Shown in pieces: positions 1 through 10,507 of a stretch of 64,000 nt of DNA. Source of the stretch: Anthoceros angustus. Lineage: Eukaryota; Streptophyta; Anthocerotopsida; Anthocerotales; Anthocerotaceae. The notes beneath the pieces were generated by a model, which made no database searches, was not told the origin of the DNA, and saw only the letters and a program-made list of their open reading frames with translations. The position numbers and the translations under genes were made by a program. The stretch is from positions 1,674,001-1,738,000 of the forward strand of contig MU008169.1 in the NCBI GenBank assembly GCA_010909165.1, read 5' to 3'. Each line of letters opens with the position of its first letter. Position 1 is the first letter of the stretch.

Positions 1-887
1 TTCCGCTCCCAAGCTAGTATCTCATCTGCACTTCTAGCAGGTACTGTGACCTTGGGGTCTGTGCCGTCCACGACGGACATCAGCTCATGCTCCTCAAATA
101 TTTGAGTTAGCCTCATGACCCAGATATTGTAATCTGTGCCATTGAACCTATCCTTGTCCTTGAATTCTATCTTCAAAGGAGCAGGATTTGTAGCCATGTT
201 GACAAGAGCAACAGGCCTCAGGAAACTGTTCAAGACCAACTGAAGTTGACGCTGTCTATCTATATGTCGTAAATTCTCTGGGGAGAAATCCCAAAGAGAA
301 TATGTGGAAGCATCAGCAAAGAGGAATGAAATATCATCAACAAATTCATCATCTGAGTCTGAGCTTTCCGACATAAACAAAAGATATGCTCACAGCATGG
401 TGCGTTGCACCTGTGGACGTCTCCGAGAAGAGTTGGCAGACATAGGTGTGGGCTCCAACTTCGAAAGCTCTTCACACAGCTGATTGAGATCGTGAATGCT
501 GTCTGTAAGCTTCTCGATGAAGATCCACTGTGCTCTGTTGTGCTCCCGTAAGGCTGAAAGTTTGTCCTAGTTGACAGTCTCGCTCTCAAAAATGCGTCTT
601 GGAGTCGTGGATGTCCGAGGAAAATGGGCGCTCTGAGTTACACGAGTGAGTGCAAGTGTGACCACAGAAAAATGCTGGGGGCGATCGCGATTCCTCCTAG
701 CCGGCACTACCACCCTCCTTTCCGCAGATCTGCAATCAGGGCAAACCACTTGATGCTCCGAATACACAAAGGTAGGACGCTTCACTGGTTTGCTGGAGAA
801 TCTCGGAAGAGGAGGTGGATTTCCTCGTCTTGGCATCGTGACTCCGGGGCGCCGAGATCAGGATGCGTCAGATGCATTGACATCCAT
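1..887 (-). pseudogene. Copia gag frame with three in-frame stops
   Basis: One reading frame runs from an ATG at 887 to the window edge. It is interrupted by TGA at 860-858, TAG at 569-567 and TGA at 392-390, but stays in the same phase throughout. The segment after the last stop (ATG at 374) is acidic, then enters the gag N-terminal module (ATG at 197; FKDKDRFNGTDYNIWVM-type sequence). The middle segments contain a CPDC motif and a stretch rich in basic residues. Because phase is kept over almost 900 nt, the simplest reading is a gag with an N-terminal extension that has decayed by point mutation; alternatively the segments are separate leader ORFs and only the last one is gag. Confidence 0.55.
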
Positions 888-918
888 CGCGCACGCCCAA
901 ACCTGGCTCTGATACCAT
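1..918 (-). mobile_element. Copia-type LTR retrotransposon, 5' internal part
   Basis: Seen: on the minus strand a primer binding site matching the 3' end of plant initiator tRNA-Met (TGGTATCAGAGC) lies at 918-907, followed within about 20 nt by a reading frame that ends at the window edge in a typical Copia gag N-terminus (ATG at 197, with the sequence KFNGTDYNIW-like pattern seen here as RFNGTDYNIW). Known: this N-terminal gag module precedes the UBN2/zinc-knuckle part in plant Ty1/copia elements. The 5' LTR should lie at coordinates above 918; a TGTTGGA sequence beginning at 938 is a possible edge, but I could not fix the far end of the LTR or a target duplication. The element continues out of the window to the left. 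Confidence 0.75.
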
Positions 919-2142
919 AAAAGCAATTAGAATTGCTGTTGGATCATGAGCGGTGACCAGAGCCAAGTGCACGGGAGAGACGGGAAGAGCGCGAGCGAAC
1001 GTGTGTGTACCAAGAAAGAGTACAGTATTGATAAAGCAGAAAGATACTTATACATGTTTGTAGAGAGCGGTTTAATAACCGTCAGTCTAGCTGGAAATAC
1101 TAAACTACCTAATAGCCGTTCATGAGACGGGCTAACTGGAGTAGAATGACGTAAACTGAAAGGCTATTCCCAATACTACGTACATACTCTACTCAATGGC
1201 GTTTCTCTCAGGGTAATATGTTTTTGACCCGGGGGAACTAGATTTTTGTTGCAGGTGTGCTTGTAATAGACCCAACTCGGGGACACTGTCTGCGAGCATG
1301 TTATCCTCAACCCTCCGGGTTGGGCAGCGGAGGTATGTGCGACAACGTAGGTCCACAAGTACTCTCTCATGCAGGGCCCCTAGCCACGCCTTCATCCCCC
1401 TTACCATTGAGACTCGCGGATTCATGGGTAAGGATTTCTCAAAGTTCATCAAGGCTAAGTAATACCACTGTCGCAAGAATGGGATTGGTCTCGCTCTTTC
1501 TTGTACAATGGCTTTTTCTAGGCAACGAGCGTCCATCGTCCTGCAAAGGGCATTGGCCAACGCAGTGTACAGAACAATAGCAAACGCAGGGGATGTGGCA
1601 TGGTCGGCACCAATGGTAGGTAAGTCCTTCTATATTCTAGACTAATATATTATCGAAGCAATAAGTAATTTCAAGATGGGCGATCGCAGGTGCTAGTCCC
1701 TCTTGGCCCGTGCCCTCTTGTAGAGTGCCAAACCTGATGTTCATACCCCCGGCAGCTTGTTTTAGGCTTGTTTTGTTTTTTTTGGGTTGTTACTTTTTAA
1801 TACGGATAGGTGGAGTTAGCTAATAAGGCCGTTTCGGCCAAATTGCACTTAGAGTGCAATCCCTAGACCTTAGGTCCATTGGGGCCGAACTGGCCCAACG
1901 AGTGCTAGACTGGTCCATCGAGACAAGGTGATCTGGCGAAGGGAGAGATATAGCCCGTTAAGAGAGGAGGTTGCCGGAGTAAGTCCGTTGAAGTGTGCCT
2001 GGCGTGGTTTGGACGGCGTAGTCCGGAACGGCTCTGCTGCTTGCCAGAATGGTTTGGCCGGGGTGGCATTCGACATAGTTGGTCCGGTCGGGCGGTTTAA
2101 TCCGACCGAGCGGTGTAGTCCGATGACGAATCTGTTGCCAGT

Positions 2143-2184
<42 letters not shown>

Positions 2185-3059
2185 GGATGAGCTACGGCCT
2201 AGGGTTAGGATATATATATATATATATATGCTGGTTAGACTAGGGGATATATAAGGAGGCCTGGCGCCCAAGACCCCCGAACTGTCCCGGGTACCATCTT
2301 CGCACTCTGTGTGCTCTTGCCTCCTGTGCTTGAGGAGCATAGTGTGTTCTTGCGTCGCCTTGCATAATTAATTAGTGGAAGGGGCATGTGTCGAGTCTAG
2401 AGCTCTGCTGACAAGCTTCGCTAACACGCTTGATGGGTGCAAACCAGGATCAGACCCAAGCTTAGCTGGCGCTCTAGAGCGATCCCTCGGCACGAGGTCA
2501 ACCATGGAGACTGCTGGAACGGAGGCTGCGGGGTTGTAAGTTGCGAAGCCACTACTCCGCATAACGTGAAGTAGCCAGAGGGAGCAAAGGCGGTCTAGTG
2601 TGAATACGCCGGCGTGTTGGTGTTATGAATACCAGCTATGGGTGGGTAAAGGAGGAGGAAGGCGTTGCGGCCCGTGTGCTGCGTTGGAGTTGCTGTCGGA
2701 CGGAGTCGAGGAAGTAGGAGCGCTGGGCACTAGGGTACGTAGATTGACGGACGGTCGTTAAACTTGTTCTGGTCGGCCGAACCTTAAATGGTGTTTTGAG
2801 ATACCCTAAACGGAATTCTGTGGGAAGGTCCGGTGGGTGGCACGTCTGTCAGTTAAGTTGTGGAGTGGCACGCGCCTAGGGTTCGCGGAGTTTGCTGGAC
2901 CCAACACAATGAAGTCCATTCAGGCAATAGGTTATAGAGCTTAGGCAGAATAATCACGAGTCCATTCCCTGTGGAACGAACCCCAGTACTACATCGACAT
3001 TGGGTTATAAATGTGCACCCGGCTAGTCCGCTAGCAAAAGTCTATCCACACCTCTTAAG
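919..3059. other. Repeat-rich stretch without a recognised gene
   Basis: The first few hundred bases should include the Copia 5' LTR. A minus-strand reading frame of 123 codons at 1189-1560 has no recognisable product. Around 2230-2260 a TATA-like GGATATATAAGG sits in a context that resembles an LTR promoter, but no LTR boundaries or PBS could be assigned. A single copy of the minisatellite core found at 3.06-3.45 kb (GGGCGATCGC then CTAGTCC) lies near 1678-1725. Confidence 0.4.
2144..2229. repeat. GT and TA microsatellites
   Basis: An uninterrupted (GT)n run of about 39 nt covers 2144-2182, and a (TA)n run covers 2211-2229, separated by 28 nt of unique sequence. Confidence 0.9.
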
Positions 3060-3450
3060 AGTAGATAGTTTTGATCATGGGCGCTAGTCCCCCTTGGCCC
3101 AGTGCCCTCTTAAGAATAGATAGTTTTAAAATGGACGATCGCGAGGGCTAGTCCCCTTGGCTCGGAGCCCTCTTGGCTAGTCCCGTGGGGGCTAGTCCCC
3201 TTGGCCCGGAGCCCTCTTGCTAATCCCCCTTGACCCCGTGCCCTCTTGAAAGTAGTAGCTTCAAGATGGGCGATCGTGGGGCTAGTCCAAGACCCTTGAA
3301 AGTAGGTAGCTTCAAGATGGCCGATCGCGGGGCTAGTCCAAGACCCTTGAAAGTAGGTAGCTTCAAGATGGGCGATCGCGAGGCTAGTCCAAGACCCTTG
3401 AAAGTAGGTAGCTTCAAGATGGGCGATCGCGGGGCTAGTCCAAGACCCTT
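3060..3450. repeat. 51-bp minisatellite with degenerate flank
   Basis: Four tandem units start at 3248 (one base short), 3298, 3349 and 3400 and end at 3450; the period is 51 bp. Each contains GGGCGATCGCGGGGCTAGTC-like sequence. Upstream, 3060-3247 holds shorter, diverged versions of the same core (CTAGTCCCCTTGGCCC and GTGCCCTCTTG blocks). Because 51 is a multiple of three, both strands carry open 17-residue repeat ORFs here; I regard these as by-products of the repeat and not as genes. Confidence 0.85.
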
Positions 3451-3618
3451 GGCCCGGTGCCCTCTTGAGGGTTATTCCCCTTTATCTCGTGATAAATAAA
3501 ATTTCCCGTCTCTTTTTCTTACATAAATTTCTGCGTTCTCTCTTTCTTATACATAACAACTAAGTTTCTTACACATAAGAAGTAGGTGAAGGAGAAAGAC
3601 GCAGGATGCGGCCTGCGA

Positions 3619-3696
3619 ATTGTGCCATCTCGTGTGCTCCGAATGCCCACAAAACCTATTGTGCCATCTTGTGTGCTCCGTATGCCCACAAAACCT
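3619..3696. repeat. 39-bp tandem duplication
   Basis: Two adjacent copies, starting at 3619 and 3658, of a 39-bp block containing GTGTGCTCCG and GCCCACAAAACCT; they differ at two or three positions. The surrounding 3451-3826 shows nothing else that I recognise. Confidence 0.85.
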
Positions 3697-3826
3697 ACTC
3701 GATACGCTATTTCTGTCCTTAATAGTTCCCATACCGCTCAACTCGATCCAGGTATATTTATCATTCTGTGAAATACCATTAAACCTAAATATATTTTAAG
3801 CTATTATTAACCAAAATGACACAATA

Positions 3827-4442
3827 AGTAACGGCATTGATGAAACAAGGTAGAAAGGTGAAAAGTTGAAAGAGGTAAAAAGCTAAGTTAGTAGCTGCCC
3901 TGTTAAGAAGATGCATGTGTTGCATGCTTCATGCAATCTCTTATTAGAGAAGAATTGCTACAGCCTCAAATGAAGAGCTGCCTAGAGAGGACTCTTAGTG
4001 ATCAGTAGTCTGTAAGAATCCCTAGATTTAACAGCTACCTAGTTGAGGTCAGACTGCGGGATATATAAGGGCTAGAGCACGGGCTTTGAGGAAGAAGTTA
4101 CTTTCTATTTGAGAGAGCAGGCAAGTGTGCACTACAAGCCTTGCGTTGAGAGAGCATGGAGAGCTAGCTAGTGAGCTTGTCATGGAATCAAGGGCAGTAG
4201 CCAGTTGGGCGTAGATATCCAGATTCCATTATTGTATTCTTGCAATAAAGAGCAGCACCTGGAGGAGGTGGCCTGCGAGTCGTCAGTGGACGGCGGGCTA
4301 CTTGGAGCCTAGTGTTGTGTTGTGAGGTTGAGAGCATTGAGAATCGTGCAAGTTTCTTGTGGAGTGAATTGGCGAGGTCCTAGACCGCTGGGAAGCCAGC
4401 ACTTGTCGCTTCCTTACTGGCTGCGCAGTGAGGGGTGTTACT
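3827..4442 (+). repeat. 5' LTR of the gypsy element
   Basis: 616 bp, AGTAAC to GTTACT. A TATA-like GGGATATATAAGGG lies near 4050, and CAATAAAG near 4242 could serve as a polyadenylation signal, consistent with U3-R-U5 order. Closely similar to 9619-10359 apart from insertions in that copy. Confidence 0.93.
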
Positions 4443-4495
4443 TTAGTGGTATTAGAGCGTAGTCAAATCCTCGGAGTGACTAGAGAGTGCACAAG

Positions 4496-5640
4496 ATGGT
4501 CAATAAGAAGCGTAAGGAGAGGCTGAAGAAGCAGCAATCTCCCGCCGATCATCCGCCTCAACCGCCTGAAGATTCATCATCGTCAGAACAAGAGGAAGTG
4601 AGAGCACCACCTGAGAGCTCAGCAGGCCCATCTGGAGAGAAGTCAGAGGACTCGAAGAAACGGATGGTGGAAGCTAGTACTTTATCAAGTTCTTCCAGGT
4701 GTCTTGGACGATGTAATGACTTCAAGGAAGAAGACAAAGAAGAATCCAGAGCCCACAGCTCAACAAGGTGAAGATGCGGAAGAACAACAAGAAATCTATC
4801 CGGCGAATTCAGCAGGCATCGTGAAAGTGGCTCCAAAACCGAGCATGAAGTTAGCTCTACCAGATAAGTATGAGGGAGAAAGAGATATGCAAGTCATTGA
4901 TTCTTAGATCTATTCTGTTGAGACTTATCTCGCCTCATCTGGTGTTGAGTCGGAGTACTACTTAGGTACTGTTGGCAATTTCTTAAAGGGCTATGCTTTG
5001 GTCTGGTGGCGAAGTTATGGTGCTAATGTTGGCCAAGGTAACCGAGCACATACCATCACAGACTGGGCATCTTTCAAAGAAGCCCTCAAGAAGCAGTTCC
5101 AACATGCGAATGCTTCACGTCTAAGTAGACAACAGCTGATAATATCAAGCAAACAGGTGATGTACGAGATTATGTAAGCACCTTCAGTGAAGCTGTCATG
5201 CACTGCACTACCATGAGTGAAGATGACATATACATCGCTTCATGGCTGGTTTGAAGGATTGCTAACAGAATTGAGTTGCATCCAACTACATTGGCAGAGG
5301 CCATTACAGCAACAGATGCCATTCCAGATACTTTTCATTCTAGTACATCCAACTCCTCCAGAAGATTTCAAGGCAGTACCCATGGCCGGTATGCCCAGAC
5401 TAGAGGAAGCTCTAGTAGTGCTAGCAGAGGAGCTGCTAAGGACACTGGAGGAAATGGAATTGCAAGAGGCAATTCAAGAGGAAATTTCCGCGGAAGAAAT
5501 CGAGGAGCACGCAGAGGCCGCGGAGCTCAGAGAACAACATCTTGGGTTCTCAAAAAGGAGTCTGCTACTCATGTGGAGAGCCGGGACATTATGCAAATGA
5601 ATGCCCGAATGGTGAACAGACTCTCAACGTAGCAGAAGGA
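4496..5640 (+). pseudogene. Gypsy gag, frame-shifted
   Basis: The frame opens with a lysine/arginine-rich N-terminus (ATG 4496), followed by an acidic/serine-rich part. It then shifts into other frames: a retrotransposon gag core with the pattern ALVWWRSYG ... FKEALKKQFQ at about 4990-5105, then a serine/glycine/arginine-rich tail at 5276-5560, and a CCHC zinc knuckle (CGEPGHYANEC) near 5573-5605 in a further frame. At least three frame changes and a stop near 4907 separate these parts. Known: this is the usual layout of plant Ty3/gypsy gag. Confidence 0.8.
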
Positions 5641-5678
5641 GATCCACAGCCCCGAAGACTCACGATTACGGAAGTGGC

Positions 5679-6917
5679 CGGATCCGAGGATCCCAAGTGA
5701 CGGGATCGGCCACATGTTGCGAAGGCTGCATATGGTGAGTCTCAAAGTGTTGAGGACAGCACTATTCGGAGGGCGGGTGGAGAGCTCATGTACATACATG
5801 GATGTACATGAGCTCTCAGCAACATCCTCGCTTCTGCTCCATTTAGACATCCATGTATGTACATGAGCTCTCGCTAGTGTCCTTAGCAGCTCCTTTGCTG
5901 GCACTACTAGAGCTTCCTCTAGTCTGGGCATCGCCAGGTACGCCTTGAAATCTTGGAGGAGTTGGATGTACTAGAATGAAAAGTATCCGAATGGCATCTG
6001 GCGAATGGCCTCTGCCAATGTAGTTTGGACTATGCAACTCAATTACGTGGCGGATCCAAGGATCCCAAGTGACGGATCGGCCACATGTTGCAAGGCGCAT
6101 GTGGTGAGTCTCAAAGTGCCGAGGACAGACTATTCGGAGGGTGGGTGGAGAGCTCATGTACATACATGGATGTACATGAGCTCTCGAACATCCTCGCTCG
6201 CTCCATTTAGACATCCATGTGTACATGAGCTCGCTAGTGTCCTTAGCAGCTCCTTTGCGGCACTACTAGAGCTTCCTCTAGTCCGCATACCGCCATGCAC
6301 GCCTTGAAATCTTGGAGGAGTTGGATGTACTAGAATGAAAGTATCCGAATGGCATCCGTCCGCAATGGCCTCTGCCAATGTAGTTTGGACTATGCAACTC
6401 AATTACGTGGCGGATCCAAGGATCCCAGTGATAGGATCGGCCACATGTTGCGAAGGCGCATGTGGTGAGTCTCAAAGTGTTGAGGACAGACTATTCGGAG
6501 GGTGGGTGGAGAGCTCATGTACATACATGGATGTACATGAGCTCTCGAACATCCTCGCTCCATTTAGACATCCATGTATGTACATGAGCTCTCGCTAGTG
6601 TCCTTAGCAGCTCCTTTGCTGGCACTACTAGAGCTTCCTCTAGTCTGGGCATACTGGCCACGGGTACTGCCTTGAAATCTTCTGGAGGAGTTGGATGTAC
6701 TAGAATGAAAAGTATCTGGAATGGCATCTGCTGCTGCAATGGCCTCTGCCAATGTAGTTTGGACTATGCAACTCAATTACAGAAGTGGCCGGATCCAAGG
6801 ATCCCAAGTGATAGGATCGGCCACATGTTGCGAAGGCTGCATGTGGTGAGTCTCAAAGTGCTGAGGACAGCACTATTCGGAGGGTGGGTGGAGAGCTCAT
6901 GTACATACATGGATGTC
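5679..6917. repeat. Foldback array with inverted gag copies inside the gypsy element
   Basis: Units beginning CGGATCC at 5679, 6051, 6411 and (partial) 6790 repeat with periods of 372, 360 and 379 bp. Each complete unit contains the forward gag-protease junction, then a palindrome (GAGCTCATGTACATACATGG and its complement), and then an inverted copy of the gag tail: for example 6597-6778 is the reverse complement of about 5267-5447. The last, partial unit leads directly into the protease region. Minus-strand ORFs here are therefore gag read backwards. The RNA of this region would fold into a series of long hairpins. Confidence 0.85.
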
Positions 6918-9590
6918 TAAATGGAGCAGAAGCGAGGATGTTGCTTGACTTAGAAGTTGCTTGACTTAGATGTTGCTTGATAATTTCATTTATCCTAGCA
7001 AGGCAAGCAAGCTTGGTTTGACATGGGCTAGTACATCTGAGCCATGTAGAGTGAAACAAGCTAAAGGAATGCTGCAACACAAAGGTGAATTGCAAGAAGT
7101 GCCGTTGCATATAGGGAATTGGAAAGGAGCAGTGAGCTTCACAGTTTTAGATATGGATGATCATGAAATCATCTTGGGCTTAGAATGGATGAAGGCCAAC
7201 AAGGTATGTGTGAATGTGGACTCACGCACCATACAGATCTTAGGAGATGAAGAGCACAAAGTGAGTTGTGCAGTTCTCAAGCAAAGGCTTGGAGACAATA
7301 TTGATGATATCATCTCGAAGAAAGAGCTCAAATGTTGTGTAAAGGATGGAGAGGAACTCTTTTACTTGTGCAAGGACTAGAAGATGGTCTTGAGATGGAG
7401 TCTCGTGAGCGCCCAAGATTCCAAGGAAGTGCAGTCTTGAATGAGTTCAAGGACTTGATGCCCGATGAGTTGCCTCCTTTACCTCCTAGAAGAATTGTAG
7501 ATCATGAGATTGATCTCAAGCCGTGAAGTACACCGCCTTCAAGAGCCATATATAGATTATCGCAGGATGAGCTACAAGAGTCAAGAGACAGATGTCTAAC
7601 CCGCTAGCCAAGGGCTATGTGAGAATCTCAAAGTCCCCATTTGGTGCGCCTGTTGTTCACGCAAGAAGAATGGAGGATTGAGATTATGCTTGATTACGAG
7701 CACTCAATCGATAATGTTGAAGAATTCTTATCCTTTGCCAAGGATGGATGACTTGTTTGATGATTGAGAGGTGCTAAGTATTTCACCAAGTGGATCTAAT
7801 GGCGTGCTATTACCGATTCGCATCGAAGGACATGAATACAAGACCGCTTGTAGAACAAGGTATGGATCTTTGAGTTCCTTGTCATGCCATTTGGACTCAC
7901 TAATGCACCACACGCTCACTCTCATGAATACTATATTCGGAGATATGGATGAGTGTGTTGTGATCTACTTGGATGACATCATGATATACGCCTACCTTGA
8001 AGAGCATGTCCAACACTTGAGGAAAGTGTTAGAAAGGTTAAGAGCAAATTCTTTGTTCTTAGCTATAACAAAGTGTGACTTTGTTAAGGAAGAGATAGAC
8101 TTCCTAGGATTCATTGTCTCTGTGGATGATATCAGAATAGATCCTGATAAGGTAAAGGCCATACAGGGTTGGCTGTTGCGAGCGAATGTACACGAGGTGC
8201 GTATGTTTTTGGGATTGGCTAGCGTGTACAGATCATTTGTACCGATGTTTGCCAAGATTGCTGCCCCATTAACTGATCTCTTGAAGAAGGCGAAGGCTTG
8301 GAAGTGGGATGATGAATGTCGAGGGCATTCGAGTTTCGAAGTTGAAACTCACTACCCCAAGATTGGCAATCTATGATCCAAAGAAGGATATAGAAGTATA
8401 TCGATGCCGATATTGCAATTGGCGGAGTGCTCATGCAAGAAGGTAGGCCGGTGGCTTACGAATCAAGGAAGTGCATGAACATGAAAGGAAGTACCCACTT
8501 ATGAAAAGGAGATGATCGTCATCAATTGTCTCAAGATTTGGAGACATTATCTTCTAGGAAGATCTTTTGTGCATACGCATAATGTAAGCACGAGCTTCTT
8601 TACAAATCAGCTGCGACTAAGCGCAAGACAGGCTAGATGGCAAGATTTCCTAGCAATGTATGATGTGTCTATCAAGTACAAGCCAGGGAAGGAGAATCTC
8701 GTGGCAGATGCTTTGAGTCGCAAGCAGAGTTTAAGTTTGATAACTGCTTTTACGCTGAAGAGGCCTAAGCTAGCTGCAACACAGATGGTGATTGAGCCAA
8801 GGGACACTCACACGCAGATTAAGGAAGCTTATCTGCGAGATCCATTAGTACAGGATTGGATCAATGAAGTGGAGCAACCGGGATCTAAGTTTAAGCTTAG
8901 AAATGGCTTGTTGATGTTCAAGCAAAACAGGATTGTGATTCTTGATTCTCATGTGTTGAGAAGGAAATTGCTTGCAGAGTGACATGATGTGCCAAGTGCA
9001 GGTCATAGAGGGATTGACCCAACTTATGAGAAGTTGAGAAAGCTGTTTTACTGGCCTGGAATGTACAAGCATACTGTTGAGTATGTTAAGTCTTATGTAG
9101 ATTGCCAGCAGGATAAGGTGGAGCAGACAAATCCGCGAGGTTTGTTGCAACCCCTGCCTATTCCAAGAGGGCCTTGGAAAAGTATATCAATGGATTTCAT
9201 TATGCCATTGCCAGCCAGTAATGGACACATAGCTATCATGATAGTGGTTGATAGATTCAGCAAGCAAGCACACTTCATCCCTACAAAGAAGCGAGTGAAA
9301 GCTTCTAAAGTTGCTCAGTTGTTCAAAAAGCATGTATATGTGTTACATGGACTGCCTATGCAGATTGTGAGTGAGATATGAACAGGAAGGATTATGTCAT
9401 CCTGGTTCAACACAATCAAGGTCGGCGGGAAATTGTTGAATTCCTGGCAGAGAGAAGCGCCTACTGTCCGTGGTAATGTACCAGAGTATGTGGTAAGGCT
9501 TCGTGGTTATGTAGATCCTGTCTGGGTTTCACTTGAAGATGTGCAACAAGGATCATGGATGATCTCGCGTTACACTGGAGGTCATTGAGG
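6900..9590 (+). pseudogene. Gypsy pol (PR-RT-RNase H-integrase), decayed
   Basis: Protease flank (GELMYIHGCLNGAEARMLL) at about 6890-6945 and the downstream protease fold at 6970-7290 (ILGLEWM motif); the D-S/T-G-A active-site motif expected between them is not present, and the spot holds a repeated TTGCTTGACTTAGA block. Reverse transcriptase at 7400-8330 with the catalytic YLDDI (about 7967-7981); its first half carries several stops and frame changes. RNase H about 8330-8710 with a frame change. Integrase: HHCC-like zinc region at 8985-9115, where the first Cys of the second pair reads Tyr, and the start of the catalytic core (MDFI ... VVDRFSKQAHFI) at about 9187-9280, cut short by a stop near 9378; the rest of the core is missing or scrambled. 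Confidence 0.85.
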
Positions 9591-9618
9591 ACAATGACAT
9601 CTTCCCAATGGGGGAGAA

Positions 9619-10359
9619 AGTAACGGCATTGATGAAACAAGGTAGAAAGATGAAAAGTTGAAAGAGGTAAAAAGCTAAGTTAGTAGCTGCCCTGTTAAGA
9701 AGATGCATGTGTTGCATGCTTCATGCAATCTCTTATTAGAGAAGAATTGCTACAGCCACAAATGAAGAGCTGCCTAGAGAGGACTCTTAGTGATCAGTGG
9801 TCTGTAAGAATCCCTAGATTTAACAGCTACCTAGTTGAGGTCAGGCTGCGGGATATATAAGGGCTAGAGCACGGGCTTTGAGGAAGAAGTTACTCTATAA
9901 GGGCTAGAGCACGGGCTTTGAGGAAGAAGTTACTCACTCTTGGAGAGAGCAGGCAAGTGTGTGCTGCAAGCCTTGCTTTGAGAGCTGTGGAGAGCTAGCT
10001 AGTGAGCTTGTCATGGAATCAAGGGCAGTAGCCAATTGGGCGTAGATAGCCAGATTCCATTATTGTATTCTTGCAATAAAAGCCAATTGGGCGTAGATAG
10101 CCAGATTCCATTATTGCATTCTTGCAGAGGTGGCCTGCGGCTACTTGGAGCCTAGTGCTGTGTTGTGAGGTTGAAATCATTGAGAATCGTGCAATCATTG
10201 AGAATCGTGCAAGTTTCTTGTGGAGTGAATTAGCAAGGCCCTAGACCGCAGGGAAGCCAGCACCGAGACCCTAAACCGCTGGGAAGCCAGCACCGAGATC
10301 CTAAACTGCTGGGAAGCCAGCACTTGTCGCTTCCTTACTGCGCAGTGAGGGTTGTTACT
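9619..10359 (+). repeat. 3' LTR of the gypsy element, longer than the 5' copy
   Basis: 741 bp, AGTAAC to GTTACT, directly behind the polypurine tract. It is 125 bp longer than the 5' LTR because of internal tandem copies: a 40-bp block starting at 9861 is repeated at 9901, a 51-bp block at 10031 is repeated at 10082, a short ATTGAGAATCGTGCA block is doubled near 10190-10210, and a 30-bp block (GGGAAGCCAG) recurs at 10251, 10281 and 10311. Confidence 0.9.
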
Positions 10360-10507
10360 CAATAAGTGGAATCCTTTTAATAAGAGAATATGTAACAGGG
10401 ATGGTCTCGTTGAGTTGAAGGAAATAAAAACCAACTCAAATGGAAAATCGAACACACAATCGCCTGACGAAAACACACAATCGCCAAACCTGATGCACCC
10501 TTTCCAC

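Larger units (their letters stand above)
3827..10359 (+). mobile_element. Ty3/gypsy LTR retrotransposon, complete but decayed
   Basis: Both LTRs begin AGTAAC and end GTTACT (perfect 6-bp terminal inverted repeats). They are flanked by the 5-bp direct repeat CAATA at 3822-3826 and 10360-10364, the expected target-site duplication. A primer binding site TGGTATTAGAGCG (initiator tRNA-Met type, one mismatch) lies at 4447-4459, and a polypurine tract AATGGGGGAGAA at 9607-9618 directly abuts the 3' LTR. Inside, the order is gag, protease, reverse transcriptase, RNase H, integrase, which defines Ty3/gypsy. All coding parts are frame-shifted or deleted, so it cannot be autonomous. It inserted about 150 bp downstream of the stop codon of the minus-strand gene at 10508-11940. 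Confidence 0.93.

Noticed and set aside
2144-2229. Possible CRISPR-like or telomere-like array
   Set aside because: Only simple GT and TA microsatellites; no spacers and not the TTTAGGG telomere unit.
3220-3499. Proteins with 17-residue repeats on both strands
   Set aside because: Direct consequence of the 51-bp minisatellite; no start context or homology.
5843-6776. Series of minus-strand ORFs with similar proteins in the 5.8-6.8 kb region
   Set aside because: They are inverted copies of the gypsy gag tail within the foldback array, not separate genes.
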